Under the pieces are notes generated by a model. It saw only the letters and a program-made list of their open reading frames with translations. It did no database searches and was not told the DNA's origin. Shown piece by piece: positions 47,590 to 60,699 of a DNA stretch of 64,000 nt (positions are counted from its first letter, which is position 1; every line of letters starts with the position of its first letter). Source of the DNA: Cannabis sativa (Eukaryota > Streptophyta > Magnoliopsida > Rosales > Cannabaceae); assembly GCF_029168945.1 (NCBI RefSeq), contig NC_083605.1, forward strand, positions 27,479,280 to 27,543,279, read 5' to 3'. Position numbers and translations under genes: made by a program.

Positions 47590-48454
47590 ATAAAGAAATA
47601 CCTTGTTTCTTTGCAAGAAGCTTAGGACATTGGGATTTCCAATGGCCTTTCTCATTGCAGTAGAAACATTTTCCTTTTGGTGTATCACCAGAAGCTCCAT
47701 CCTTTTTGTTCTTAGCTGCTTTCGCAGCTTGAGCTCGCTTCTTGGCATTTTTCCACTTCTTCTTATTATTGGATTTGGAAGTAGAAGTAATGTGTGCCTC
47801 AGGATTACTCTTCTTATTACCATTTCTAGAATTCTAAGGTTTATTCCCTCTTTTCTTGGGACCTCCTATCAAATTTTCATATGTCTGAAGGTCGTTGACT
47901 AAAGTATGAAAGTCTTGTTCCTTCTTATTCATGACATAATTTGATGTATAGGGCAGAAATTCTAGAGTCAGACTATTCAAGATGAGACTCACTTGAGTAG
48001 TCTGGTCCATTTCAGCACCGTGATTCTGGGCTTCCTGGAAATAACTAGCCATCTGGAGAAGGTGATCACGCACATTCTGATGGGGTTCCATCCGTGCGTT
48101 GATGAATTTCTTAGTCGCGTCAAAGCGAGACTGCATGGATGCCATACCGAATAGTTCAGTTAACTGCGTCATGATTTCTGCAGCCGTGACAGTGTTAGCA
48201 AACCTTGTTTTCAAGGTGTCAACCATGCTGGAAAGCATGAAGTATCGAGCTTTGTTGTTAGCATTCTGCCAACGCTCGAACTTCTCTTCAACAGCTTTGG
48301 TTGTATTTTCACCTGGCTGCTCAGGAGACGGCTCAGTCAACACAAACAAGGCACTTTCACCTATGAGAGCAATATTAATGTTCTCTCTCCATTTTGGGAA
48401 GTTAGCTCCATTTAGCTTATTTTCAGTCAACAATGATAACATGGGATTTGACAT
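47590..48454 (-). pseudogene. gag: Copia-type Gag of Copia-like copy 3, frameshifted
   Basis: The frame opens MSNPMLSLLTENKLNGANF and reads the Copia gag core (ENINIALIGESALFVL, NVRDHLLQMASYFQEAQ, VSLILNSLTLEFLPY) to 47834, where a stop follows GGPKKRGNKP. The basic linker and zinc knuckle continue after it, the knuckle in a different frame. The knuckle is complete here (CFYCNEKGHWKSQC, about 47620-47670), so this copy shows the ancestral CCHC state lost in both gags of copy 2. The gene is not expressible as one protein without frameshifting and stop read-through. Confidence 0.82.
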
Positions 48455-48607
48455 TGCAATTCAGGATACTACAAGATAATAAATAGATATCAATTATGGT
48501 TTAACACAAAATTTTATTCAGAAATTATTAGCACAGAGCAAGTAGGAATGACTAGAGAAAATACTAAAAAATAAAATCCTAAATAATTTCCAAGGTTCTC
48601 AACAAGG

Positions 48608-48750
48608 CGATATCGGTGTCCGTTTAGGCGAGAGTCAAAGCTATCATTTATTGAATAGAGTTGTCAGCTCATCTAAAATGACACAAATTCTAGCAACCTT
48701 TTATTCAATCGAAAAGAGAATCCGACGTTGTCCGTTTAGGAGAGAGTCAT
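48608..48750 (-). promoter_or_regulatory. Leader motifs upstream of gag in copy 3
   Basis: The palindrome is cgatatcg (48608-48615) where copy 2 has tgatatca, followed by two gtttagg boxes with gagagtca. Both palindrome arms changed together. Confidence 0.5.
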
Positions 48751-51700
48751 GGTCATTCCTATTTCATGAGCTTCCACCATTGTTTCATACGTTTGTAAGT
48801 CCTATACAGTCGCCACCATTAGGGTGATCAATACTAATATAAAAAACTTACAAATATACTTATCGTTCGAGATTAAACGGCGCTAACTTGCTAATGAACG
48901 TTCCTCCATTAGGGAGAATTACTCACTAAAACAATAGCTATGTAAAACCAACAATGGAGATCGAATATCTTAATAATAATAAAGCTCATTATTTAAAATG
49001 TATTTTCTTCTATTATTTATTTATTTTAAATATATATTTATTAAATTTTAAAGTTAGAATAAAACTCTAAATACAATTTAATTTAATATTTATAAAATTA
49101 AACTCAGATGGTTAAGAAAATAAAATGAATTATTTCCATCTTAGTATTAATTTTTCAATAAATATTAAAAAAATTACTTAATTTAAGTTGTATTAATTTA
49201 AATTAATTTGCAACTCAAATTAAAATTTTCTACAAATATATATATATATATATTGTATTTCCAAAAATTAAAGAATACAATTTTTGAAATACATCAAAAT
49301 AATTCAATCTTTACTAAAAAAATACTTCAAGCAAGAATACTATCTATCTAGATTTTCTTGACTAATTAATTCAATTTCTAATAATATATTTTAGTTCTTT
49401 TATTTTAAATTAATCATTAAATAAAAAAATCATTGATTTAAGTTGATTCAAAATTAATTAGAATAATTAATTTACAACTTTAATCTATCTTTCAAGATAA
49501 ATTCAAAATCATCTTGCATAATCAAATGCAATTTCAAAAAAAAATAATTAATAAAATAAATAAAATATATTTTGAAAATTATTCAAATTTAAGTTGTTAT
49601 AAAATACCAAACTTAAAATAATTTTCTATTTAATTAAATATCATGAAAATAACAATATTTAAGTATCATTATGAAAATCAACTTAAATATTTAGTTTTCA
49701 ATTTAATTAAATGTATTAAATTCAGGAAATAAATAATTAAGTATAGAGAAGGCTTCTTTATTATTTTCCAATTTAATACAGGGAAAAATATCCTTAATTG
49801 AATTGTACCAAAATTAATTATTAAATAATTAATTTCACAACCAATGATATTTTCTTATATTAGAAATAATAATTAGTATAGAAATTAACTATCTAGAAAA
49901 TATCTCAATTTAACTAAGTATCTTTTCAAGATTTGGAAAATATCTAATTTAAGTTATTTTAGAAAGAATCTATAATTTACAACTTAAAATTTTCCAAATA
50001 AAATTTAATTAAATATCAAAATTAGGTGGTAACTACCTAATTTAAGGATATTCCATTTTAAGTTTATAACCAACTTAAAAAATATCTTTTAAGAATCTTC
50101 AATAACCAATTCCTAGAATTCCTCAACTTAATATTATGTTCAAAAGATATTCAAATTTAAGTTAATAAGGAAAATTAGTAATAACTAATTCATAACTTAA
50201 ATAGGAATATTTAATGAAATAATAAAAGTAAGTTTCAGAAAGAATCTAGTTAGTTAAAATTCTTTATTTAATTAAATACAAGAAAAATACAACTAGTTTA
50301 TCTATAAATAAAACTCTACAAACTATGTTTTTCTTAAATTAATTTCGAAGAAAGAAATTAATTATGTTGCTATTCAATTTTATTAGGTCAAACTAATTTC
50401 ATTAACCTAGCAAAATTATCCAAATCAGGCAAATGGGCCTTCACAATTGGGATTGTTCATGTGAGGGGGGGCTGGGTTCAGTATGTCGTACCCACTTCTA
50501 AGGCTCCCAACTCTCACACAAGGCCCAAAAGAGAGGAATTTAACCTTAAAATGAACAACTATTATTAATTGAATAATCCCATTAACTAAATGAGTCTAAA
50601 TAAAATCTATCAAGTTATGACATTTTATTTAGCAACAACAACCTATATGTGTCTATAACAAAAATTAAACATATAGACTCACACACGCACACAGATTTGG
50701 ATGGACCCTATGTTACTAGGTCATACACAGATGAAAGAAGAATGTAAAATTTACCTGTTACAAATTATTTACTTGACCTATTGACAATTAAACCATGGGT
50801 TAAAATCAGATCATTGGATCTGTCAACAAGTTAATCATGACAATTTAGATCAAGTAATAATAGGTTTTAGAAAACTTAAAAACAATCTAAAACACATACT
50901 CCTGCAACAAGTTAGATTTGGATAGTTGGAAGTAGAATTTATATAATTTTAAAATATTAAACTTTATTTCGAAAAATTAAAAATAAATTTCAGTTTTTTT
51001 AAAAAAAATAATATTTAAAATTAAACCTACAATTTTGAAAAATTAGGTTTTCAGTAACCTAAATATCATTTCAAAATAAATTTGCTAACTTTCCTTTTAA
51101 ATTTCATGTTATTTAATAAATTAAATATTCAATAAAATAGAAAATGGTAAATACATACCTTTTTTAAATTTTACAATTTAATTTAAGTAAGAATAACAAA
51201 ATTAAAAAGTTAACAAATATATCTTATTTCCCTTTTTAAAATACCATGATTATAGTAATCTTATTCTAAATAAGGTCAAATTACTAAAAGAATGTTTTTA
51301 TAAAAAAAAAAATTAATTTCTGACCTTATGTTTAAAAATAAGATAAAATAATCAAAATTTAAAAGAAATAAGAAAAGAGGTAAGCAATACTTGATTTTAA
51401 CCTATTTTCAAATTCAAATTGCACTAATATCTAAAATTAATTTTTTTAAAAAAAATAATTTATTTCTGATAATTAGATTTGAAAATTGAAAAACAAAAAT
51501 CAAAATACAAAACTACACAAAAAATTGGAAGTTAATTCCATGAAAAAGCATGAAAAATCGAAGAAAACAAAAAAAATGGCAGGTGGTACGGACAGTATGC
51601 AAGCGCGTGGAAGGGGAGACACAACCGATAAAACTCGGCGCATGCACTCCTGTGCATGATTTCCGCGCGCGTAGGGAAGGTGCTCACCACCTCGATTTTT

Positions 51701-51938
51701 TTCGATTTTCAAAAATTCATAACTAATTCAAATTAAATCGAAATCGAGTTCTGTAAAAAAGTAATTTGCTTAGAATTTTCCAAACTCTCCAATAAAAATA
51801 ATTTCAGATACAGATAATCAATTATGTTTCCCAGAATTCACAAACATCAATCAAACATCAATATGACACACCATGAAACCATCCAAATCACAAACAAATC
51901 GTTTTAAGTCCAAATTTCTTGCAAGTAAATCAATTACC
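48751..51938 (-). other. Long AT-rich leader of Copia-like copy 3
   Basis: Counterpart of 26050-29396 in copy 2, with the same two islands (50435-50910 and about 51575-51700). The second island is shorter than in copy 2. Small frames at 51500-51712 are not supported. Confidence 0.6.
50435..50526 (-). ncRNA. Conserved potential stem-loop in the Copia-like leader (copy 3)
   Basis: GGGCCTT and TTGGGA pair with AAGGCCC and TCCCAA. Compared with copy 2 (TTGGGG with CCCCAA) one pair has changed on both sides. Another inner pair is lost (A opposite C). Confidence 0.4.
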
Positions 51939-51940
51939 AT

Positions 51941-51953
51941 GGCTCTGATACCA
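51941..51953 (-). promoter_or_regulatory. Primer binding site of Copia-like copy 3
   Basis: Exact TGGTATCAGAGCC on the minus strand, two bases inside the 5' LTR. Confidence 0.92.
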
Positions 51954-51955
51954 GT

Positions 51956-53873
51956 TGTTGGAATTTATTTTACCAGGATCTTAGATCTACTCACAAGTAT
52001 GTTGATTTAACAACCTAAATATGAATTTCTAAAACGATAAACAAAACACATAAAAGTTAAGAATAACTTACAGTGATGGCAGCGGAATTAAGTGTCTCCT
52101 TCTACTCAGATCTCTAACCCTTGATTCCTATCTGTAGCAGAGTATAATCAAGATCTGAGCCCGAAAGTCTTTCAGTTGGATGTGATCCTGCACAATCTTC
52201 CAAACTATGATTGAGGTACTGTATGTTGTGTGTGGGCACTTCTCTCTCACAAAGGATCTCGAAATTTCTCTCTCTTTTCTCTCTTGAATTCGTGAGTTAT
52301 GATCCATGCAAGAGAAGAGAACAAGGGCTGCTATATATAGGGAAAAGGAAGAGCTCAACTTTCCAAATAAACAGTTTCTTCTTTTACTGTGTAATTGATT
52401 AACTGCCTTATTTAGTGTGATCCACCACTTTCCTATTATTGCTAGGCTTTGATTAGCAATTACATGGCAATTAAAATTGAAAATAATAATTGGGAAACAT
52501 GAAAGAGGTGGCCGGCCATGGTGTTTTATGGGCCTCACTTGGATTTTACAGTTTCCTCAATTTTATTTCTATTTCTCCAAAAATGCCATTTTTCAATTCT
52601 AACCATTTAAATGCCAAAACTAATTATTTAATAACTAAAATAGATTATTAAATAATATTGTCATTTAAAATAATTATTAATTAGACATGCAAAGTCTCTC
52701 AATTAATAATTAAACCTAGAAACCCTTTTATTTACAATTTCATCCTTAAACTGTGAGAATTCACAAATTAGACATAGTCTAATTTTTAGAATTATAATTT
52801 ATTAATCATGAATCAATTATAGAGTCTTACAAACACTATAGTCTCAACTAGAATGTGGACCATGGATCTATATTGCTGAGCTTCCAATAAGTTGAACCGA
52901 TTTACCAAGTAAATCCCTAACTTATTAATTCCTTGTTGAATCCACTCTTAGAACTTAGAATTGCACTCTCAGACTTATATAGAGCATACTATATGTTTCA
53001 CAATATACATATGCTATCTCATTTAACCATTGTTATAATCTTAATGTGATTAAAAGATCCTCTATATAGATAATTTACATCGAGATGGGACAAATTTACC
53101 GTTTACACCCCTCAATGTATTTTGCCCCTTAAAACACTTAGTTACCTGTAAATGATGTTTTAGTGATCTAATATATAGTCACTGAAACAAGAGCTCATCC
53201 ATTTACTTCTATTTAACTAAGCTCGAAGGGAATCATCACTTGACTTCTATACACCAGTAGAAGCTATAGATTCCATATTTATGTTCAGCACTCCCACTCA
53301 ATTATGCTATCATGTTCCCAAAATATACGTATCACCCTGACCCAAATGTAGGCTTAACTAATAAATCAAAGAACGTGAATAGCACTCCTGAGATTGAGCC
53401 TGAGCATATCAGGATTTAGATTCTCTTAATCTAAGATCAACTTCTGATATTGACTTGGAAAGATACAACGGTAAGTTTATAATATCTTATCTAAGTACAA
53501 TATCGGTCCAGTCCAATTTATACTCCATACATTCGAAACTAGTATACTTTACCAATGTCCTGAAAAGAACATAACACTTACTCCAAGTGTAAGTATACTT
53601 CATCGCTGATTATCACATCAGTGTAAATCCAAAACACTGATGAACAGGGACTAAGTCTTTTGAATCATATAATCACAATCACATTCCACTGTATTGACAA
53701 TACTGTAATTGTGAATGAATATATGTTCTGGATTTAACTAATTTTGTGCATATATTAAATATATATATTAAACCATAAACTTGTAAAATACATGTTAACA
53801 TAATCACTTCAAAATTCTATATTGATAACTAATCAGATTGTAATGGGTTTTATTTAGGGCACAAAACCCAACA
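51956..53873 (-). repeat. 5' LTR of Copia-like copy 3
   Basis: TGTTGGAATTTATTTTACC to AAAACCCAACA, 1918 bp, closely matching the split 3' LTR (1926 bp). A minus-strand TATA motif ctatatatag is at 52331-52340. Confidence 0.92.
52331..52340 (-). promoter_or_regulatory. TATA box in 5' LTR of Copia-like copy 3
   Basis: Palindromic CTATATATAG, followed on the minus strand by a leader-like stretch. Motif and position only. Confidence 0.4.
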
Positions 53874-54276
53874 GTAACAAGATCTAAAAATTTTATGTTG
53901 AGCTCAAAGTCCAAATCCTCTTCTAAGGGTGTCAAAATTTGCAATTAAATTCTATCTTGTAAAACCGAGCTTACCGATTTCTACTATTTTCTACTAAAAT
54001 ATGCTAACATCCCTCCAATTGAATCTAAATACATGATTAGTCTTTATAATCTTTAAAACAATTAAAATCACACTAATCAATAATTTAAAGAATTAATTTA
54101 AGAATATTAATACATAAATTGATCATACTTATGAGATAAACATGGACTCATTAGGAGTCATGGGTTGGGCTTTTATCTTTGCTTGTCATTTCAAGAGGCA
54201 CAATCGTGTTTAAAAGGTGTTAGGGTGGTCCAACTAGGTTGTCCTATACAAGGTTGAGTGCCAATGCCTTGGTGTT
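53874..54276. other. Older sequence flanking Copia-like copy 3
   Basis: Its first bases continue the sequence left of 36004. The last 130 bases may be eroded coding sequence upstream of the RNase H-like domain. Confidence 0.4.
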
Positions 54277-54712
54277 CCCTGCTAGAGGGATAGTTCAAAC
54301 TCAATATGGATGTTGGTCTACAAAGTATAGATCGTTGTATGGGATACAGAGTCTTCATTAGAGATCATGATTGTAGGTGTATTGCTTCGGCAGCATACCC
54401 AATAGTGGGGCTATTGTCTCCTTAGGTGGTGGAAGAGATGGCTATATTGGTTGGACTTCAATTGTCTAACCGTCTAGGATACCACAATATTGAGGTAGAG
54501 TCAGATTGTTAAGTTGTGACGATACTTTTAAGTAAAAAAAATTCTTGTTTAGCAACCTATGGTTCAGTCTTAGTGATATTTTATTACTTAGCAAAAAGTT
54601 TAATGTTTCTAAATTTTAATTTTGTAATCGCTCTGCGAATGTTATTATTCATGATTTGGCCAAAATGACTCTCTTCTTAGAGAAAACAAGAGTTTGGTGG
54701 TCGGGACGGTTT
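54277..54712 (+). pseudogene. RNase H-like (RVT_3) domain pseudogene
   Basis: Read in two frames, the plus strand shows the plant RVT_3 pattern: FKLNMDVG with the catalytic Asp, RDHDCRCIASAAYPIVG, EEMAILVGLQLSNRLGYHNIEVESDC with Glu and Asp, NRSANVIIHDLAKM, and a closing LEKTRVWW. Stops interrupt it near 54283, 54395 and 54510, with a frame change near 54630. Such domains occur at the end of plant LINE ORF2 and as stand-alone copies; no adjoining RT is visible, so the origin is open. It is a decayed fragment with no function. Confidence 0.75.
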
Positions 54713-55399
54713 TTGTATAAGCCTTTAAATTATTTTGGCATTAACTTAATAATCATTACTTTAACTATCAAAATATGAAATTATTGCACTTTTACTACTC
54801 AAATAATTTTAAAAAATAATAAAAAAGAAATATTTTAACTTATATAAATCATTAAAATTATTGAAAAAATATATAAAATTAAATTAGTCTTAAAATACAA
54901 AAAAAATAGTAAATGAATTTGTTTTATTTATTCATTTTTTAAATTAAAAATAATATATTTCTATCAAATAAATATTTCTTTAATTTTATTATTTAGTTTA
55001 GATATTACTTTTATATTTTTCAATAATTTATAAGATTTTTTAACATAAAATATATTTTAATTAACTATTTTTAAATTATTTAGGTAGTGAATATACAATA
55101 TTTTAAAACGTTAGTATTTTTACTTAAAAAATATTTGCAAAAAAAACTCTCTAAAAAATACAATTTGTAACACTCAACCCCACAAACTGATTTTTATGGT
55201 GGTAAAAACCTACCAAACCTCACATATGTTATGATATTTACACTTCCATTAAAATAGTAATGTTAAATACCAACATGTACTGTTAGTGTACACAAGTATA
55301 CACATCACATATTTTAATTAGTCACATCATTTTTTCTTTTTTTTTCTTCTTATTTCTTCTTCTTTCTTCTTCTCTAAACCATCAAGAGTCGACCATCAC
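54713..55399. other. AT-rich spacer before chromovirus element A
   Basis: Low-complexity AT sequence, then a pyrimidine-rich stretch (55330-55378). No gene is seen. Confidence 0.5.
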
Positions 55400-57369
55400 T
55401 GTAAAGACTGCTTAGTTTTAATTTGGAAATTAGCAGATAATTAGGGTTTAATTATGAAAATTAGCTATTAATTCTAAATTATTAATTTATGATGATTTAT
55501 TGAATTCAGGATGCATTTTGTATGTCATATATAGAAATTTCATAATTTTGCATGTTCAGTGCCCGGCAACATTGGAACGCGGTGTATGGCTGAGTTGAAT
55601 CACATCTTAGTATTTTAGTTTAGCGGGGCAGTATAGTTAGATATTTTTAATGTCGAGAATGTTCGGGATTTTAGAATTTTCCAAATTACCCGTTAGTGGC
55701 TTTTAGTGATTTTTAGTGTTTAAGGGGCAAAATGGTCAATTTGCTAAGTTGTATTTTGTCTTTTTGTGGGATGAATTAAATTAGGTTTTTAATTGATTTT
55801 TAAGCTGAATTATTTGGATAAAACCAATGTAATTTCATTATTTTGCAAAAAAATAGAAAATTATCAAAAAGTCACATTTTCACTCTCATCTCTCTCTCTC
55901 TCTTTTCGAACCCCAGCTACGGTTTTTATTTTCTCACCTTCATTTCAGTGTTTTCAGCAGTTCATAGTATAATCCAAGCCAAGGTATAAGTTCTAGTAAT
56001 CTCCTTTTCGTTTTCTTGAATTGTAAGAAAAAGGAAATTTTGCATGAGTTGTTATTTTGGTTGTTGTTCTTGCTGCTAGTGTTGGTTATTGTTGTCTATG
56101 GATTAATTATGCTTAGATATGCTATTTTAGGCTTGTGGTGGTGGCTGATTTAGTGTTTGAGCAAGCTTTGAGTTTTAGAACTCAAGCTTGGCTCATTAAT
56201 GGTAAATTTTGTTTTAGTGCTTGTAGCTCTGTTTTGTTGCTTGGAAAATAATCTTTAAGATGCTTAGAACAGGTCTGGTAGGTTTTATGTGGATTGGGAT
56301 TGATTTGAATGAGTTATGAATTTTTTGACTCATTCCTGCACTGAACCGGAATTCTGGTTGGCTCCCAGGAAACCCCACAGAACCAAAATTCCAGTTGGGG
56401 AACCGGTCTACTAGTTGGGGCAATTTTGGGAACCCTAGTTTTTCCCATGTTTGTGTTGTTTAGGGTATTGCCATGTTATTTATCGATAGAGAAACTTTTA
56501 GTTTCAATTTTAAGACCCCAGAAAGTTATTTAGCGTGTCACTCACCTATGTTATGATTGATGTGATTTAGGAGCCTATAATTCGCCGAGCAGTTGTTCCA
56601 CTCAGGTTGGCCGGCACACCTAAATTCGAAATCAAGGTAAGATTAGTATTATGTCATGCATATATTGATACATGTTTAGCGTACATTTTAGTTGCCGTCA
56701 GAATAACATATCAAATATATGTTAGGCAAATCTATAGCCATCAGATTTTCATATCAGGGCAATAGTGAGGTGTATATAGATTTGCAACAAGATGACATCA
56801 GATATATGTTAGGCTATCAGATAGTATGATTTAACTGCTACCACATCAGTACGATTAGAGTACTGAGTATAGGCTGGATTCGCGGTTAGTCATACATTGT
56901 CAAGAACGTTCCTGATTCAGTTAGGGTTATGGTTAGGTGTATGGGCGCCTATTATAACCCGAGATATTAGTATGTTTATTATGTTATGCTTTTCTTACCG
57001 AGTCTGTCGACTCACAGTGCTATTGCTATGTGTAGGTAAGGGCAAGGCTAAAGCTGAGGAGCCGTGAGAGCGAGCAGGTGAAGATTGTACATGTCGGGGC
57101 GGTTAGGCCTGGAGCGTACGATCCTCGGGACACCAGGGCTTTTGTATTTTGTCGCTAGGCGACAAGTATTTTGTAATTATGTAGTAAACTTTTGTAACAG
57201 TATTTTGTAAATGGGATCCCGGAAGTTTATAAAAGTTATTTGTTAAATTTTAAATTAAAAAGCAAAATTTTAATTATTTACGTTTTTCCAATAACCTCGT
57301 TGATTAGCAATGAGCTGCACAGTACGTTAAAAATCACGCTAACACGCCTATGCTAGTTAGGGTGTTACA
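55400..57369 (+). repeat. 5' LTR of chromovirus element A
   Basis: TGTAAAGACTGCTTAG to GGGTGTTACA. The reverse of 61051-63340 matches it in outline at both ends. The accggaattccggt palindromes of element B appear here only in eroded form (56342-56410). Confidence 0.85.
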
Positions 57370-57372
57370 ATT

Positions 57373-57385
57373 TGGTATCAGAATC
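57373..57385 (+). promoter_or_regulatory. Primer binding site of chromovirus element A
   Basis: TGGTATCAGAATC lies three bases inside the LTR, one base off the usual tRNA-Met site. Confidence 0.85.
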
Positions 57386-57590
57386 ATCGTCAACAGTTAG
57401 CTCGTTCCACGGTTCAGTAAGCTTTTATTGCTTTAGTAGTTTATTTTAGTAGTATGATTTAAGAAAAGCTTGTTAGGAAGCATGTTAGTAGCCTGATAGT
57501 AGAATAGGCGTACGTTTTTAATTTCTAAATAAGCGGCATTAGTAAGTTTCTCTTTGACCATGATCTGACCAGACTAGCTCTTGGTTACGC

Positions 57591-58800
57591 ATGCTGTTCA
57601 GATTAGTATGGATGCCAGGTGAAACACCAGGAGCCAGGTCAACTCGGTTGGATCAAATGAAGGTCAGGGAGCTCAGATTCCCCCAAATGTTTGGGGCCGA
57701 GGTAGAGGTCCCAGGGGCAGGGCACGTGGATGGGGTGATGTTAACCCGCCACAGGTTGCCCAAGCTCCCCAAGCTGCTCAGGATACCTAGAATTGGGAAA
57801 ACAGGTTTGCAGAAATGCAAACTAGAATCAATGATCAAGAGGAAGTGATTAAGACAGCAGGGTGCTCCTGCGGTGCACATTCCGAAATACCGGTAGCTCT
57901 GCCCCTTCTTTGTGCGAAGGCCGAATTCTTTGCAATGAACTGGATGGAACCTCTGTATGAAAGGTTCCGTAAGCAGGCACCTCCAGTCTTCCTGGGAGGT
58001 CCAAATGTTATGAAAGTCGAGCAATGGCTAACTGTGATCACCAGGATATTGAATTTCATGGGCGTTACTGGAAATGATAGAGTGGTCTGTGCCACTTTTT
58101 GATTTCAAGAAGATGCTTTAGTTTGGTGGGACATGGTGTCCATGATACATGACGTTACTACAATGACCTGGGAGAAATTCCAGGAGTTATTCAATGCCAA
58201 GTACTATAATGAGGCAGTCAGAAGTGCCAAGAGAAAAGAATTCACCCACTTGACCCAGAAGGAAAACATGAGTGTTACTGAGTATACGACTCAGTTTGAT
58301 CGCTTGGTGAGGTTGGCCTCGGGAATTGTGCCAACCGATTTCAGAAAAAAGAGAAGTACCTAGATGGGTTAAATGCAAAAATCCAACACGATTTAATGAT
58401 TACTACTGACAACAGAACCACCTATGCTGAAATGGTGGATAAGGCACTGCGAGCTGAGGGCGCAGTGGGATGCATGATAGAGTCTGGTGGAACTCCAGCT
58501 GTTGGCGGGGCTCCTACCCCTCCTGCATCAGGTTTTAGCAGGGGAGGTAGTGGTTCGGCCATGGACCAGAAAAGGAAGGAATCCACTGCAACCAGTGGCT
58601 CGGGTCAGAATAAGAGGTTCAGGGGGAACTAGGGTCGAGGCGATCGCCAAAGTGGCACTGAGACCCGATACACTTACCCAGAGTGTCCCAGTTGTAAAAG
58701 GCACCATCTGGGGGAGTGTAAAGGGCAGGGGTGCTTTCAATGTGGCATGGAAGGGCATTACAATAGAGATTGTCCCCAACTTAGAGCTGAGGCACCAAAG
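57591..58800 (+). pseudogene. gag: Gag of chromovirus element A, broken
   Basis: The capsid-type gag core includes FLGGPNVMKVEQWL, ALVWWDMVSM, TWEKFQELFNAKYY and MSVTEYTTQFDRLVRLA. A TGA interrupts it at 58100 and a frame change follows near 58340. A Gly/Ser-rich linker leads to a zinc knuckle GCFQCGMEGHYNRDC (about 58733-58778), which has all CCHC residues and is preceded by CPSCKRHHLGEC. The N-terminal part (57591-57830) is scattered over frames. Gag would package the element RNA. Confidence 0.82.
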
Positions 58801-59202
58801 ACTGCAGCGAAACACACTCCAGGAAGGGTATTCGCCATAACTCAGGCTGATGCAGAAGCCAGTCCTTCAGTGGTAACAGGTCAGCTCTCGGTTAACAACT
58901 CTTATTTCTCTGTGCTGTTTGACTTTGGGGCCACTCATTCTTATGTGGCAGCCAGAATTTTTAGTAAATTGGATAGATCGCACGATAGTTATGAATCAAG
59001 GTTTGGAACCCTTTTACCTGGAGGAGAGTTAGTTATCTCCAAAAGGTGGATTAGGTCTATGCCGATCAGGATTGACGATAGGGAGTTAAGTGCTGACCTA
59101 ATAGAAATGAATTTAGCAGATTTTGATATCATACTGGGAATGGATTTCTTGTCCAAATATTCAGCGAGTATTGACCGTAAGAGGAAAATGGTAATCTTCT
59201 AA
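58801..59202 (+). pseudogene. Aspartic protease of chromovirus element A
   Basis: The open stretch 58747-59202 continues from the knuckle into YFSVLFDFGATHSYVAA and DFDIILGMDFLSKY. The active-site triad reads DFG where DSG is usual, so catalysis should be impaired. The frame ends with a stop at 59200-59202, before RT. Confidence 0.8.
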
Positions 59203-59259
59203 CCAGAAGGTGAAGAACCGATTGTTTTTGTTGGTTCAGTTCAGGGATCTCGGATCTCG

Positions 59260-60699
59260 GTGATTTTGGTCTTATCAGCCAAAGAATTATTGTGTGATGG
59301 ATTTTTAGGGTTTCTGGCCGTGGTATTGGATACCACTCGCCCTAACTCTGTTCGGCTAGAAGACATCAAGGTGGTTCAGGAATTTTTAGATATTTTTCCT
59401 GATGAACTTCCGGGTTTACCACCTCAGCGGGAAATTAATTTTGTAATTGATTTGGCACCTGTAGCAGAACTGATTTCTAAAGCCCCTTATAGAATGGCTC
59501 CAGCTGAGCTTAAAGAATTGAAAATTCAACTCCAGGGGTTGCTTGACATAGGGTTTACTCGGCCTAGTGTGTCACCCTGGGGAGCTCCGGTATTGTTTGT
59601 CAAGAAGAAAGATGGGTTTCTAAGAATGTACATCGACTATCGGGAGTTGAATAAGCTAACAATCAAGAATAAATATCCCTTACCTAGAATCGATGATCTT
59701 TTTGATCACCTTCAGGGAAAGACGGTCTTTTCAAAGATTGATCTCCGATTGGGCTATTATCAGTTAAGAATCCGAGAGGAGGACATTCCAAAGACGGCTT
59801 TCCGTACTAGGTATGGACATTATGAATTTTTGGTTATGTTGTTTGGACTAACCAACGCTCCCGCAACTTTCATGGACCTGATGAATAGGGTATTCAAGGA
59901 TTTCCTCGATATCTGTGTTATTGTGTTTATCGACGACATCCTTGTGTATTCTTAATCAGAAGAGGAGCATGAGTTACATCTCCGCATGGTTCTGCAACAG
60001 CTTCGGGAACACAAGCTTTATGCCAAATTCAAGAAGTGTGAATTTTGGTTATCCCAGGTGTCGTTTTTAGGGCACATTGTTATCAAGGATGGGATCAAGG
60101 TGGATCCAGGAAAGATAGAATCCGTCAGGGATTGGCCAAGACCAAAAACAGTGACAGAAGTCAGAAGCTTCTTGGGTCTGGCCGATTATTACTGTCGGTT
60201 TGTAGAAGGGTTTTCTAAAATCTCAATACCCTTAATTGAGCTTACCAAAAAGAATCAGCGTTTTATATGGTTAGACAAGTGTGAAGCTAGTTTTTAGGAG
60301 CTGAAACAGAGGTTGATTACAGCACCGGTGTTAGCTTTGCCTTCTGACAAAGAAAAGTTCGTGGTTCATTGCGATGCATCCAGACAGGGTTTGGGATGCG
60401 TGCTGATGCAAGCTGATCGAGTTATTGCTTATGCCTCTTATCAGTTGAAAGATTATGAGCAGCGATATCTGACTCATGACCTAGAATTGGCTGTGGTAGT
60501 GTTTGCTTTGAAAATTTGGCGGCTTTATCTTTATGGAGAAAGATGTGAAATTTATACCGACCATAAAAGTCTCAAATATTTCTTTACTCAGGAAGATTTG
60601 AATATGAGACAGAGGCATTGGTTGGAGTTGGTAAAGGATTACGATTGTGAGATCCTTTTTTACCGTGGCAAGGCCAACGTAAGGTTCCCGAGCAGGTAG
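59260..60699 (+). pseudogene. pol: Reverse transcriptase and RNase H of chromovirus element A, broken
   Basis: RT motifs in order are [68 protein letters not shown] and the catalytic FIDDILVYS (59926-59952). A TAA follows at once. The thumb ([25 protein letters not shown]) leads to a TAG at 60295, then RNase H with [33 protein letters not shown] and [11 protein letters not shown]. The usual ADALSR end is garbled (ANVRFPSR), showing a frameshift. It would copy element RNA and remove the RNA strand; the stops prevent this. Confidence 0.87.

Larger units (their letters stand above)
36004..53873 (-). mobile_element. Copia-like gag-only retrotransposon, copy 3
   Basis: The 3' LTR is in two pieces (36004-37285 and 45198-45841) split by a Gypsy insertion; the 5' LTR is 51956-53873. 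The internal part (45842-51955, 6.1 kb) has one frameshifted gag, leader motifs, the conserved stem-loop region and an exact tRNA-Met PBS. There is no pol. Flanks are ATAAC and GTAAC, a target duplication with one G-to-A change, and the outer LTR base pair also changed (TA in place of TG). This copy shows the family's single-gag form. Confidence 0.85.
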
